DNA of 27,683 nt from Hyphochytrium catenoides (GCA_900088475.1 FLMG01003413.1:1-27683), one strand, 5' to 3'. Positions 1-10,784 are shown, counted from the stretch's first letter. The notes: generated from the letters alone by a model not told the origin. Numbers and translations are program-made.

Positions 1-36
1 TAATATTCAAACTTTGAAACAAAATCGTATGTTCTA

Positions 37-3000
37 CTATAGCTGCTGGAAACCATAGGCCGCACGTTGCGCGGCAAGAAGCACGCCGCCATTCGGCTGC
101 AGCTGGACCTCATCGTCGATACTTGAGCTCCTCCGGCGAGTTGGAGATGCCTGTAGCAAATAAGACAATTCAGCTCCTTTGTTCATTCCAATAAAGCCTA
201 CACAAACTTACCGCAGATGTGGCTGATTCTGCGGTCGGGACAGTATCATAGGATGTAGCCGAAGGGCCGTAGTGTCGGTCTGGCCTTTCCGGGATTGGAG
301 GCACTACCAGTGCACGGGGAGCCAGGGAGACGCTCGAAGTGACAGGAGCTGCCTGCACGCGCCCATTCGTCTCCTGTAATGGTGCCGCCTTGCTTCGGGA
401 AGACTTCAGCAAGTGATCTGCCCGTAAGAAAGCTGTAAAAGAAGAGAGCCGAGGAATAGTTGACTTAAATACTTCACAGCGGAGACAATAAGCAATGGAC
501 CACTGCATTTACCGCGTGCATTGCTTGGGGTGGTACTCATCGCCGAAGCGGACGAAAAAGGGCGGAGAGTCAGCTCTTGCTCCATCATAGCATTCTCATG
601 CGCTGAATCCAAGCTTGGTCTGCTCGTCCGACTCTGCCCATCTGCTCCAGCCTCCTCCGCAGATTGCTGGCCACCTAAGCCCAGCTCAAGCACGAAACGA
701 CTAGCGTCCCACCCATGCACTGTAAGACCACGGAGCTTTCATTAACTGAACTTGGGTCTCGACTCAGCCTATGGTGACAGCTAGAAATACCTGCAATGTC
801 ACGAGCATGCTCTCTGGAGACGAGGGCCAACTGTGTCACAACGTGTGATATGGAAACCTGGGGATGAATCACAAGGACCTCCTCGCTGAGAAGCTCTGTA
901 GCTAGTTCTTGGTCTTCCACCACAGCTATCAAGCGGGGGCACTTTGAACCAAAGACCTTCTTGATATTTCGAGTAACTTTGGAGCTTTCCTCACCCCCAA
1001 TGGTGAAGATGACGACGTCAGTTTCCTTGGTGATAGCAGCTCTACGGTCCAAAGCGGCGTCAATCTCCCCGGACTCCTGCTGTTCCTCCCCTACGACGAC
1101 AAGGAGTCAGAACATAGAGAAAGAGAGGTAATTCATGACAAAGGTGGGTGGATGTACCCTTACTCAGTATGGGTTCCTTGGTTAGCTTCCTCTTCTTTTT
1201 AGGGTCTGGGGAGTCGTCCAGAAGATGACTAGCAACTCGCACAGATGTCTCTGTCGCCCCTAGATCTTCACAGAGGACTTCCCACTCGTCTTGAGAGATG
1301 CTGGGCACCTTGCAAATTGTGACATGAATGCCAATTGCGGTCAAGTGCTTGACCACAGCCCCGACCACATGGCCACCTAACGACAGACTTAGTCACCGGT
1401 AGCCTTTGTATACGTCATATGGCCTTTACCTCCCACCACAACAGCCTCCTTCGCTCTCCATGGTTTGACAAAGACAGGCTCCTGTGCTTCTCCACTCTTT
1501 CTTAGACCTAAATATAGAATTGATGGGTAGATGCTCGACGTAAAACAACGATGACACCTCCTACCTACGAGACAGAGGATGGGCCCAATGACTTGATTGA
1601 TTATAACGACAGAGGTCACCGCCGATGCGAAGCTCTGGCCCCATGCCTCCTCTACATGGCTCCCCACCTCGTTTGCCAAACCCAAAGCGACACCAGCTTG
1701 TGACTGCAATGTCAACCACAAATACCTATTGGCCGTGAGTTCCAAGTAGATAGCTGCGCATGAAGCCCAACCTCCAACTTACTTATAAGATGTTTCTGGC
1801 AGCTTTGCAATATATTTCCCTGACACATAGGAACCCACAAAAATGGCACCAAGCCTCGACAGAACCACGAAAATGGATACATGCAGCGTAGTCAGGACCT
1901 TGTCAATATGTAGCGCTGCCCCGGTCATAGAGAAGAAGGGCAGGAAGATGAAGGGAGCTGTGGCATCCAAAATGACGTGCGCATCTTTCCTGTAAGCAAG
2001 CACTCAGTAACGACTAGAGCATATAAGTAAATTCTATAGATGATACCTTAATTCTTCGCGGTGACCCGCCAAGCACGACGCTATCATGCACACCAGAAGT
2101 GGCTCCATAGCGATTGCCTTTTCACTACCAAAGTTCTCGACTGTTACTTGGTATACCCAGTCCGAGAACAGGAAAAACGTGAATCCTGAACATCAAGAAT
2201 AAGCCCTCCTCCATAATTTCAGATTTAGCGTAACAGATTACCTGAAAAAAGCCATAGCGCTCCTTTAACGTACGTACTGCTGAGGGCGCGCAGCCTGGGG
2301 TGCAGATCCGGGGTCGACAGGACCGCTGCTCTCAGGAGTTTACGTTAGGAGTAGTAGTTATCCCTGCAATAGATCAATAACGTACCTATGATAACGTATC
2401 CAAAGCACAAGCCGATGACTATGTCCACCAGAATGACTGCAAAGGAGATGAAGACGGTAGATAGAGGAGAGCCGTCTGCTTCATCACTTCCGCATGCTTC
2501 AACCAGCACAGCCCATTAGCTCTTAGCAGCTCTTGACAAACAACTTAGGTGTCGTTATGTACCTGTAAGTGCGCCGATCCTGACCACAGAAAAGACAAGT
2601 AGGACCATAATGTCCGACATCATGGTGACTCCAAGCAGTAAATTCGTGAACTGGCCCTGGGCTCGAACTTGGCTCACCACTGCCAATGCTGATGCCGGAG
2701 ACCGCGCTATCGAAATGGCTCCAAACAACGAAGCGATGGAGGCGCGACATTGATTATCCTCTCCAGCTGACACCAAAAGTTCAAAGTCAGCTAATGGAAC
2801 AAGTTAAGCATGGCCATCCTCCAGATGCTTTACCGAAGAAAAATATGGGCGAGAAGAAGTAGACCGCGCCAGTGACAATTAGCATCGTAGCAACCATAAC
2901 ACCTATCATTTGCTGGTTGATACTCCATAACTGCATCTTCATGCTTGGCAAATATATTTCCTGCACGAGTGACAGAGGCAGTTATACAAAAGCGTTGAAT

Positions 3001-3792
3001 GGAGATAAGGAGAGAGCTGCAGACCTGGCCTGCTTGAAATGCAATGAAGGAGAGTGCAAACCGTAGTACAATGGGTCCAAGACGATGGACGGAGTCTTCG
3101 TTTATGCAGTTTGAAACATATGGTCCCGCTAGTATGCCAATAACAAGATACCCGGTAATTAGCGGCACTCTGCATGTCAAGAGGTCAGTTAGGACAGAGC
3201 ACATCAAATCAAAAGCTACAACTTAGGTACCGAAGGTACTTCGGGAACATTGCACCAAGAGGCCAGGCAGCAATAGAGATAAGCCCAAAGGCTACAATGT
3301 CCTTTAGCAAAGCTCCGAAAGCATCGAAGTGTGTAAAGCTCTCTGCATCGTTTGTATATAGGTTAGACGAGCAAGCCTCACAAAAGCTGCTTTTCAGTTA
3401 TGGCACCTACCAAAGAACATAGCCGAAGGAGTAGCAGATGCTTGGCCGAAGAAGGTCAGCATTAGTAGCAAAGCTGACATGATAGACTGCGCCATCGCGC
3501 CGTCAAATGGTTCCTATCAACTGATAATTGAACCAGCTCACGTTCAGCAAAAGTGAGGTAGCAAACTAAGATTACCCAGGGCAAGACAAATGGTTCCAGC
3601 CCACTATCGAGGCGGATGTTGTCCTATACGATACTCTTCAGCCAAGCTGAACAGCCTGGCATCTGAGCCGATTCTTCTGTGCGAGGCTTGTAACTGGTAG
3701 TTCTCTAAGCCCATCCCTGAGCCATTAACAAGGTGTGCTCGCCCAAAAAACAGTCCTTTGGAGTGAACAGAAAACTGCTCATCAAGACCCTC
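37..3792 (-). CDS. CPA2-family monovalent cation/H+ antiporter with C-terminal RCK-like domain (about 18 exons, 5' end unresolved)
   Basis: Predicted multi-pass membrane K+(Na+)/H+ exchanger of the CPA2 group (KEA/TMCO3/Kef-like). Exons read on the minus strand are 3411-3513, 3231-3342, 3025-3169, 2834-2960, 2563-2766, 2386-2496, 2242-2328, 2047-2185, 1783-1989, 1565-1725, 1430-1507, 1164-1376, 791-1090, 513-719, 212-432 and 37-150. From the ATG at 3495 they sum to 837 codons with every phase agreeing. Family hallmarks are the hydrophobic stretch RVPLITGYLVIGILAGPYV, SIARSPASALAVV, and the late membrane motif QAGVALGLA. After the membrane part comes a cytosolic domain starting VVVGGGHVVG, a Rossmann-type glycine motif as in TrkA-N/RCK domains, then a Ser/Pro-rich tail. 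Two further upstream exons in phase 0 (3576-3623 and about 3730-3792) supply a polar lead-in, so 3495 is probably not the true start. The acceptor at 2496 has an alternative. Ion specificity cannot be read from sequence. Confidence 0.88.
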
Positions 3793-4770
3793 CTAGCTCT
3801 AATCTACAGCTCTGGCACTGTCCAACTCAAATATCTTCATCCTGCGGCGCAGGGAAAGCAAGCTCTCTTTTTATCAAACTCGTCGCCAACCTCGTCGCTA
3901 ATGTCTGCCAATAATTGCACGATAGAGCTCAAACCTTGGCAACTAACTTCCTGCAAACATTACCGTAACTCCACTCATCAGCCTTCAGAAGCGTTTGTTG
4001 CTTGTGTGCATTTCCAGGCGCCTACCCACCCGATCGTCCGATGACATAGCCGCCCTCAACTGAACCCTCACACCTATCTAACCTCCTCTCTGTCTCTTGC
4101 GTCATGCCTGCAGCTCTACGGTTATTTCTGTTCTCTTTGTCTCTTTGTCTGACGCACTTGTCTCTCCCTCTCTCTCTGCCTTTTCTCCATTCAGCCCATC
4201 ATTCACTCCTCTCTCTTTGGGAGCAAGAGCTCATAAACTGGCTCTTTCTCCCCCGTCCACCTCTCCTCTTCCCTATTCCCTAGCAACGAAACGGCGCTGT
4301 AGAGCACAACAGGAAATCCTTTATTTATGGGTTTATAGGGCACCCCGGATCTACAGTGTACATAGGGACTATACAATGCCGCTGATAAGCAATGCGCAAT
4401 GACCCCCCAAGCTGTCTCTGTCGGCGAAGAGAACCCCACAAGGAAGGAAAGGCTCAAAGGGGCTCATGGTGAAGCAAGGGCTTTTCATCCGTCTTCATGG
4501 CGGTCTTCGCAGCATTGACGATCCATTTGTTCTAACAATTTGCCGGGGGCGAAATTGGCGGCTTCCTTTGCCTCTTCTCTGGAGTCGGAACTTTGGATGA
4601 AGAGCTTGCTTCACCCAAGCTTCTGAGCTAGCTTCATAGCGCATAGATAGCAAGTAAGTGCCTCATAGATGTGTGCCAGCATTGTACCTAGCTTCCGGAG
4701 GCCAGCATCGGCTTCACGCTCACACTGTGACCATTGCGTCAGTCTCATACTCGTTGTGAAGCTTTTTGGC
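3793..4770. other. intergenic region between antiporter 5' end and CDK 3' end, with unresolved coding-like pieces
   Basis: No complete gene is supported here. On the minus strand about 3835-3960 reads as an acidic helix-like stretch containing LLADISDEVGDEF, likely part of the N-terminal region of the antiporter, but I cannot find phase-consistent splices. About 4520-4770 on the minus strand reads EREADAGLRKLG followed by a possible 66-nt GT..AG intron; it could be CDK 3' UTR or a small unidentified coding piece. The rest is pyrimidine-rich spacer. Confidence 0.5.
4128..4275. repeat. pyrimidine-rich (CT) low-complexity tract
   Basis: The plus strand is dominated by TCTCT/CTTT runs, including several CTCTCTCT stretches. 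It lies in the spacer between two minus-strand genes. It could be a promoter-associated polypyrimidine tract or simple low-complexity DNA; nothing else marks a function. Confidence 0.6.
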
Positions 4771-6228
4771 TCAATAAATATCATCGACAGCAGCACTCTC
4801 AGAAGCTTCGTGAGCTGGTAATGCTGCTCCCCGATCGAAGTCTGGACCCGCGTTTGGTGGCTGTTTAATAGGATCAGAACCGCTCGAAAAGGAAGGCATA
4901 AGCTCCTTGGCTTTTGGAGGAGGAAACTCACGAAACCATTCGTGGTCTAAGGCTTCTGCGGCACTGAGTCGCTGGTTAGGATCGAGGGCGAGGAGCCTGT
5001 TTAGTAGATCGAAACCTGTGTTGGACAGGAAGATGCCTCCCGTAAATGAGGTCAGGGGAAACTTCTCGCGCAGTTTGCTGTGCTTTTGTGCCTTCCACTT
5101 CACGTTAGAGGCGTTCGGAAGCGATGAGTACCCAGGCCAAGTCTCCTCAGATGGGGCTCCCAGGAGCTTGAAAATCATATCGAGGGCTTCTATCTCACCC
5201 CTTGCGGGAAAAAGTGGCGACCTCGTAAGGAACTCTGCCATAATGCAGCCGACGGACCACATGTCCGCAGCGGTAGAATAGGTCTTGGCGCCCAGTAAAA
5301 GCTCCGGACATCGATACCAGAGCGTGACGACGTTGTGAGTATAAGATCTGATAGGGTCTCCATACTTTCTCGCCAGACCGAAGTCACAGACAGAAAGTCT
5401 ACCGCCTGCTGAGTACAAAAGATTGCTCGTCTTGAGATCTCTGTGAATATACCAATTCTCATGCATGAAGTTGACAGCTGATAAAAGCTGCACCATGAGA
5501 CACTTGACCTAGAAGTTAACCACGGTTACATTCCGTGAGTAGTTCCTGTTTCTTGGGATGCGATCACTTACCTCTGCATGTGAAAAGGGCTGCTTCATTT
5601 TGGTTTCCATGACTGACTTGATGTCGCTGTCGGCAAAGTCCATTACCATAAATATCTTGTCGAACGAGGAGCCCACCACCATCTCTCTCACATTGATGAT
5701 GTTCGGATGCTTCAGTGCTATCAGAATGTTGGTTTCCCGCAGCGCAGTGATAGGGAAACCTTCCCTACAGGAGTCTCTTGTCATCTTGACCTGCTTGAGG
5801 GCTACAATGTCTCCCGTCTCTTTATCTCTTGCCTTGAAAACCACCCCGTAAGTGCCTTCATCAATTTTTCCTAGCCTACTGTACGAGTCCACACTACGAC
5901 AACCAAAAAGTAGAGGGTTATGTGTAGGAGTACTGCCACTCTCTTCCTGTGATGGTTCAGAAGTAGCGGCTTGCCCCTGCGTAGTTGCCTCCGTATCTGT
6001 TTCAACCTTGGGCACGTCAACGGGGCCAAGACCCACTTCCGCAGGGGGTTCCTCATTCAAAGATTCCGTCGGTGGGCTGCTTTTCGCCGTGGGAAGTTGT
6101 CCCTGCCTACTTTTCTTTTCATTAGGGGTATCCGATCCCGACCCTTCGTCCGAGCTCTCCCATCGGGTTCTTTTTTGTTTCTTTTTCATTGCTCTGGAGG
6201 GCCTTTCGTCCATGCCTCTCGCTTCCAT
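4771..6228 (-). CDS. CDK11/PITSLRE-type cyclin-dependent kinase (CDKG-like)
   Basis: Serine/threonine kinase of the CDK11 group, which in animals and plants binds L-type cyclins and acts in transcription, splicing and cell cycle in the nucleus. Two exons, 5572-6228 and 4771-5508, flank a 63-nt phase-0 intron and give 464 residues. A TAG lies in frame directly before the ATG, so 6228 is the first start unless an upstream exon exists. The first 110 residues are charged and Ser/Pro-rich with a basic nuclear-signal-like patch (MKKKQKRTR). The kinase domain then shows the glycine loop [13 protein letters not shown] lysine, an alphaC helix PITALRE (PITSLRE in human CDK11), HRDLKTSN catalytic loop, DFGLARKYG, and [10 protein letters not shown]. 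The activation loop is [11 protein letters not shown], so the threonine equivalent to CDK2 Thr160 is kept, with a CDK2-like rather than CDK11-like (YTPVVV) context. The C-terminus is a short unrelated tail. Confidence 0.93.
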
Positions 6229-6985
6229 CTACAATACCTCTGCCCTTCAACCTTGGCTTCAAAAATAGAGTACACTCTCACAGACCTCTCCAGGATGTTT
6301 CCTCAACAAAGGTTGACAAACCAATGCGGCTGGAGAGTAGGAAGTCCCCGGGGCCACATTAGGAAAGTATCATTCCGGTGGGCTGTTGGCTTTTCGGAGT
6401 ATCGTGAGGGCAAGACCTTTACCCTTTACCTGGCTGGAAGCAGCAGCGCTGAAGGGTTTGCTGGAGGTGTCAATAATCTTCAGAGCTTCACGGGATGTTG
6501 TGGAGGAAACTCGCTTCACAGCAGCTGGTTGTCCAGATCTCCAGAATAGAAAGGCCGTACGTGTACGTGCGAGCTGTATCGGTAGAAGCAGTTGTAGCTG
6601 CAAATCGTAACAAGTGCCTATCCTCAATCCGAGATCTATGCCCAAACATTATTTAGAACATGATTGACTCTGTTCATGATAACCATACAGCCCCAAAGGG
6701 TACACATTGTCAGTTTCTCAAATTTGTTAGTGGGACCTGTTCCAGCTCTTGGCTCTTGGAGCTCTTCACCTGCTCAGCTCCTCAGCTCCTTCAGCTCAGT
6801 GCTGTATTATCATTGAAGATTTATCCAAGCAGAAGGAGTGCAATTCCATGCCGTCCTGGACTGCAGATTTGAGAGTACAAGGCATGATGAAGCTTCACTA
6901 GCAACCATCGCAACCGTACTTAGGACTGGGCTTGGCTTGAGTGTGACTCTTCTCGTACACCTTCCAGAATTTATAACGTGAAACA
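6229..6985. promoter_or_regulatory. shared spacer between divergent CDK and CEP41-like genes
   Basis: This 757-bp interval separates divergent starts, so both promoters probably lie here. I see no convincing TATA box. A 91-codon minus-strand frame (6370-6645) has no recognisable family features and its ATG is not supported by context, so it is left uncalled. Confidence 0.45.
6743..6801. repeat. CAGCTC/AGCTCTT short-motif cluster
   Basis: At least five near-copies of CAGCTC or GAGCTCTT are packed in about 60 bp (for example CTCAGCTCCTCAGCTCC). It sits about 190 bp upstream of the CEP41-like ATG and could hold repeated factor sites or be simple sequence. Confidence 0.5.
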
Positions 6986-8325
6986 ATGGCTTCTTCGCTC
7001 AGGAGAGCGGCCACTAGCTCAAAAAAGGCTCCAAGCGTAAGCGCTCTTCTTGTCATCATTGTACTGACCACCACTCTGCTTCTGACCTTTAAGTTTCTCC
7101 CCAGATATACGACAAGAAAATACCAAAGAATCCGAAATATGATGGAGTCCAGAGCAGAATTGACACTGGCTCTTCTGTCACTAAGGTTACGACGCTAAGT
7201 AAGACCCACTTCTTCGACGACCATCTCTTTTTCAGATTGCCAGCAACTTACGTACCCTTCTCATTGTCGGCTTAGCGAATAGAGAATACCTCAAAAGGAG
7301 GGACGAAATCTTTTACCGGATCGAGCCCATGATGCTAATGGAGCTGTTGGAGGAATATCGTCATAGCAGAACTCAGAAGGCAGATGTTGAGCGTTATCCG
7401 GAAGAGTCAGACACAATTAGTGTGAAGATTGTCACATATGCGGCTGACGAGAAGGAGCAAAGTGAGCAACCCTATCTGATTCTGGACGTAAGAGAAAAAG
7501 AAGAGCACAGTGTCTGCAGGATACCAGAAGGTAAATTCTTCCTAGCCTGCGTAGATCTGCAGCACGTAACTTACGTAACTTCGAATGCATAGCGAAGCTC
7601 TTTCCTGTGCGATATATTAACCAAGACAGAATAACTGCAGATATCTTTGGCTTTGTAAGTTTTGTTTATAGGCATACCTGGGGCCTGTCTAACTTAGTGG
7701 CCCGTAGAAAAACAAAGCCAACACTTTGATCATTCTCTACTGTGAAGATGAGAAGATATCCTCGGCAGCTGCAGCGTCCATGGTGCATAAAGGCTTTGAC
7801 AATATATACTTGCTATCTGGAGGTATGATTACACTATAAGTACAGTCATGCCTTTTCTGACGCCTAAAGACACCTTTTGCTTTGCCCAGGTATCCGAAGC
7901 TTCTCCGAGAAGTGTCCCTTCTATGTAGAAGGCGAGCTTCCCCCTCGCCCATCCACGACAGCCTCTAGGAAGAGCACGACACCTTCAATCGTTAGGACGC
8001 CTGCAGACCGAAGTAAGTCTACCTCTAGGGGAAGAGCCACACCAACCGGCTCTCGAAGATCGTCAAGATCAGGTATGTTTGTATTGAGAAGTTGGATCAC
8101 TCCCTCCCACCGTTGTCAGATGGCTGAGATAGTGATTACTCAGGGTTGACCTCCAAGAACCTGGCGCGGTTGGATGAAGATCAGGAAGTCAACTTAGGGA
8201 GGGGAACCAAAAGCCGCATGCGAGTTGATGATGACGTTAATTCTCTCGCTGACTCCGTTGCCACCCGAGTATCGGTGGCCGAATCCGTCATATCCCGGGC
8301 AACGGCTCGAAAGACCAAATATTAA
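6986..8325 (+). CDS. CEP41-like centrosomal/ciliary protein with rhodanese domain
   Basis: Homologue of CEP41, a basal-body and axoneme protein that in vertebrates is needed for tubulin glutamylation in cilia. Seven exons: 6986-7036, 7105-7198, 7276-7530, 7593-7654, 7708-7822, 7890-8072 and 8144-8325. They total 314 codons with all phases agreeing (313 aa). The start ATG lies in gaaacaATGG. The N-terminus carries the CEP41 signature KIPKNPKYDGVQSRIDTG (human: IPQNPRYQHIKSRLDTG), then REYLKRRDEIFYRI. The rhodanese fold runs from about residue 110 (PYLILDVRE) to LLSGG near 210. The catalytic-loop position reads ILYCEDEKISS: human CEP41 has Asp where this protein has Cys, but the active-site loop CRxGxR is absent. 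The tail is Ser/Thr/Arg-rich and probably disordered. It ends 118 bp before the convergent pantothenate kinase gene. The call is firm; enzymatic activity is doubtful. Confidence 0.92.
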
Positions 8326-8443
8326 CACTAAATAACACTAACATAGCACCCAAAACGTGCTTCTAACTGGCATAGCAATACTGCTTACAGGTAGATGTCA
8401 GGGCGCGAGGGATAAAGTGTTCTAAACAACGGGGAAGTAGGGT

Positions 8444-10336
8444 CTACACTATTAGCCCGCCTTGAAGTCTTTCTTTCTTCTCCAGGTTGAAAAGGAATGC
8501 GCCCAAGGCACCGAAGTACCCCTCATGCTTGAAAAACTGGGCTTGGAAAGCTCCTCCTGACCAGTAATTAATAGCAAAAGCTGCAGTCTTGTTAGACACC
8601 TGCGAAATAAGCGTGGTCAGCTAAGTACAAGAGATTAGTCCAATATCGACATACATTGTTGTGTCTCATAAAGTTGCCCACAAAGAATATCCTTTTTGTT
8701 CCGTGCTTCACAGCGTTCAAGTAGGCAAGCTGTAAAATGCAGGATGATGATGGTTACAAGGTTTATCGTAAAAGACCCCAGTCATACCCCACCTGAGTGA
8801 TATGGAAGGTTACCATGTACAGCAGTGCTCGTGCGATGTCGGCTTCCGTAAAGCCCGCATTTCGGAGGTCGGGCTTAAATGCCTGCCCGCCACGATCGCC
8901 ATGAAAATTCATTCAAGGGATTCACAAAATGCACACTTACGAGTTTGCCGAAGCTACTGGCGAGAGTGTTGGCAGTTAGGTTGAAGCGATCGTATCCTCG
9001 GCCGTAGATATCCTCTACCATCATGTCAACTGCCGCATTGTTCCCGGTCTCGGCAAGCTGAAGGACCTCATCAAAGCTCTTACACTTAGTTAGGAGTCGA
9101 CAAAGGCCCCAATACGTGCCTGCAGCGACAGAAGACCAACGTGGATATTAGTTGAGACGCACAATGAAGAATTGTTGTCTGGGAACATACCTCCACCGAT
9201 ACTCGTCCCACTCACTCGCTGATAAGAAGTTGGCCCGTCGACCTTCAGGATGCTGACGCCTGACCCAATGTTGACAAGCTGTGATACTATTTAAGACTCA
9301 TCTTTGAGCTTGGCAGTCAAACGGTTTAAGGCGCATTACCAGAAACGGATAAAAGTCCTTGTAGGTTTCGGGCGAGGGACATGTCACTCTCTCACTATCG
9401 AGGGTTTGAATGTCGACGTTCTGCAGCAGATCTATGGTCATTTCTCCACGTCGCCATCCTTACATGTGGGTTTAGAATTCTTTCTACCTTAAAGGTGTAT
9501 AGCTCCTCGTTGACGTACTTTAGCAGAAAGTGAACGCCCTTCAGCAAGCAACTGAGCTCATCAAACTTGTCAAAGTTTATACCGGTACGGTTCTTGAAGG
9601 CCTCTTCGTACTGTCGCAAAGGGCGAGGTGAGGTCATTTAGTTCAAACGGAAATGAAGTATACTTCCAGACCTTGTGGGCTCCACCTCCAGTGCACGCCA
9701 TGTTAATTATCTTCTGATGCATCCCAGTGTGAGCTATCAGGTCCAAGGAGACGTCAAGAAAGCGTGTCTCGTACTTCATGAAGTGGATAGTCTGCGAGAT
9801 AGCACTATTACTTGGCGGTCTTTACTCTAAATCAAAACATGTTCTTACCCCTCCCAACAAATCGGTCTTGATGGCTAGCGAGGTGTCTCTAAAACTCGAA
9901 TTCTGATCGGTAAGGAAAGCGGTCATCTCTTCTGCAGCAAGTACATAGGAGGACGCCCTAGGCCGTCGAAGGAACTTCGTATCATACTGGTGCTCGAAAT
10001 AGACCAGTTTACAAAGCGTCCCGCCGATATCAGCCCCAAAACACTGTCCAAGATCCGACCTAGACTTGTCTCGGTCAGGTATCTGTTAGGTTTGTCGCTC
10101 GCATTAACTTACCTGATTGAGATCTGCTTATCCTTGGATCTCTTTCCATCAACTAGCTTCCGGTACTCATTTCTCCGTCTGCGGCTTTTGTCAGAAAGGC
10201 CCAGCCCTAATATCAATCTCAGAACCTTGACCTACCGGCATACGAATAAGACTTCGGCTGCAACGGCCAAGAAAAGTATGGTTGGAGCCACGGCCTCGAC
10301 AGCGACGTTATTGAAGTTGATTCCTAGGATCCCCAT
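8444..10336 (-). CDS. pantothenate kinase (type II, eukaryotic) with N-terminal hydrophobic anchor
   Basis: Phosphorylates pantothenate with ATP, the first and controlling step of coenzyme A synthesis. Exons are 10236-10336, 10113-10184, 9849-10059, 9672-9791, 9488-9610, 9340-9420, 9191-9278, 8941-9119, 8793-8882, 8655-8729 and 8444-8599. They give 431 aa with all phases consistent from the ATG at 10336. Family motifs in order: GADIGGTLCKLVYFE (phosphate-binding start of the fold), TGGGAHK, LLVNIGSGVSIL, GTSIGGGTYWGLC, ASSFGKL, FFVGNFMRHNN and FFKHEGYFGALGAF. Before the kinase domain lies a hydrophobic segment (APTILFLAVAAEVLFVC) followed at once by four arginines, which looks like a membrane anchor or targeting signal; this part is joined by two short introns (53 and 51 nt) and is less certain than the kinase. 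Reading is open upstream of 10336, so the true start may be further up. The intron acceptor at 9420 has alternatives. Confidence 0.88.
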
Positions 10337-10784
10337 AGCAGTCCTGTGCCGAACAGGGCCGTCTACCAAAAATGTCTGGCTGGATTTATCCCCTGCATAC
10401 GTGTGCCTACTCTCTCATGTTATCACGAAGGCAACAGGCGCGAAGAGCTTATGGGCTGGAGGGAGATCAGGTGGCCGCATGAAAGAAAAGCAGCAACGTC
10501 TAACCGTGCTTCTATGGCCGTGAGAGTAGTGGCCGCGTCGTTCGCTCTCTGCACCTTCAATAATAATTTTGCACCCTCAACTAAAGCCTCGGCAAAGGTC
10601 TGTGCAGCATGCTTCAGCAAATCTTTACGAAGAAGGGCAGGCTCTAAGAAATTTTATAAGGCTCCTAGGAAAACGCTGAGAGGAAGAACATTCTGGTCAG
10701 CCAGTTCAATCGCTTGATGCTCTGGACTTTGCCATGTAATAAATCTGTCCCGTAGAGATACCGTTAGCCGCTCAACCGTCTGTG
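10337..10784. other. spacer between divergent PanK and NTPase genes with coding-like minus-strand segment
   Basis: On the minus strand about 10514-10640 reads as an Ala/Leu-rich helix (LLKHAAQTFAEALVEGAKLL). It can be joined in phase to 10337-10405 through a GTTAGA donor near 10514 and a TAG acceptor near 10409. A further open piece (IELADQNVLPLS) lies at about 10665-10705. These may be 5' exons of the pantothenate kinase, but no ATG or clean splice chain was found, and the same 448 bp must also hold both promoters. Confidence 0.4.

Noticed and set aside
3495-3495. Hydrophobic MAQSIMSALLLMLTFFGQ as a cleaved signal peptide at the antiporter start
   Set aside because: In-phase exons upstream extend the protein, so this stretch is more likely the first transmembrane helix than a signal peptide.
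6370-6645. Minus-strand 91-codon frame between the CDK and CEP41-like genes
   Set aside because: No recognisable motif, low-complexity Ser/Leu composition, and a plus-strand frame of similar length overlaps it; probably promoter or UTR sequence.
9990-10717. Long plus-strand open frames opposite the pantothenate kinase 5' region
   Set aside because: They are antisense to phase-consistent PanK exons, lack family features, and have the composition of shadow frames.
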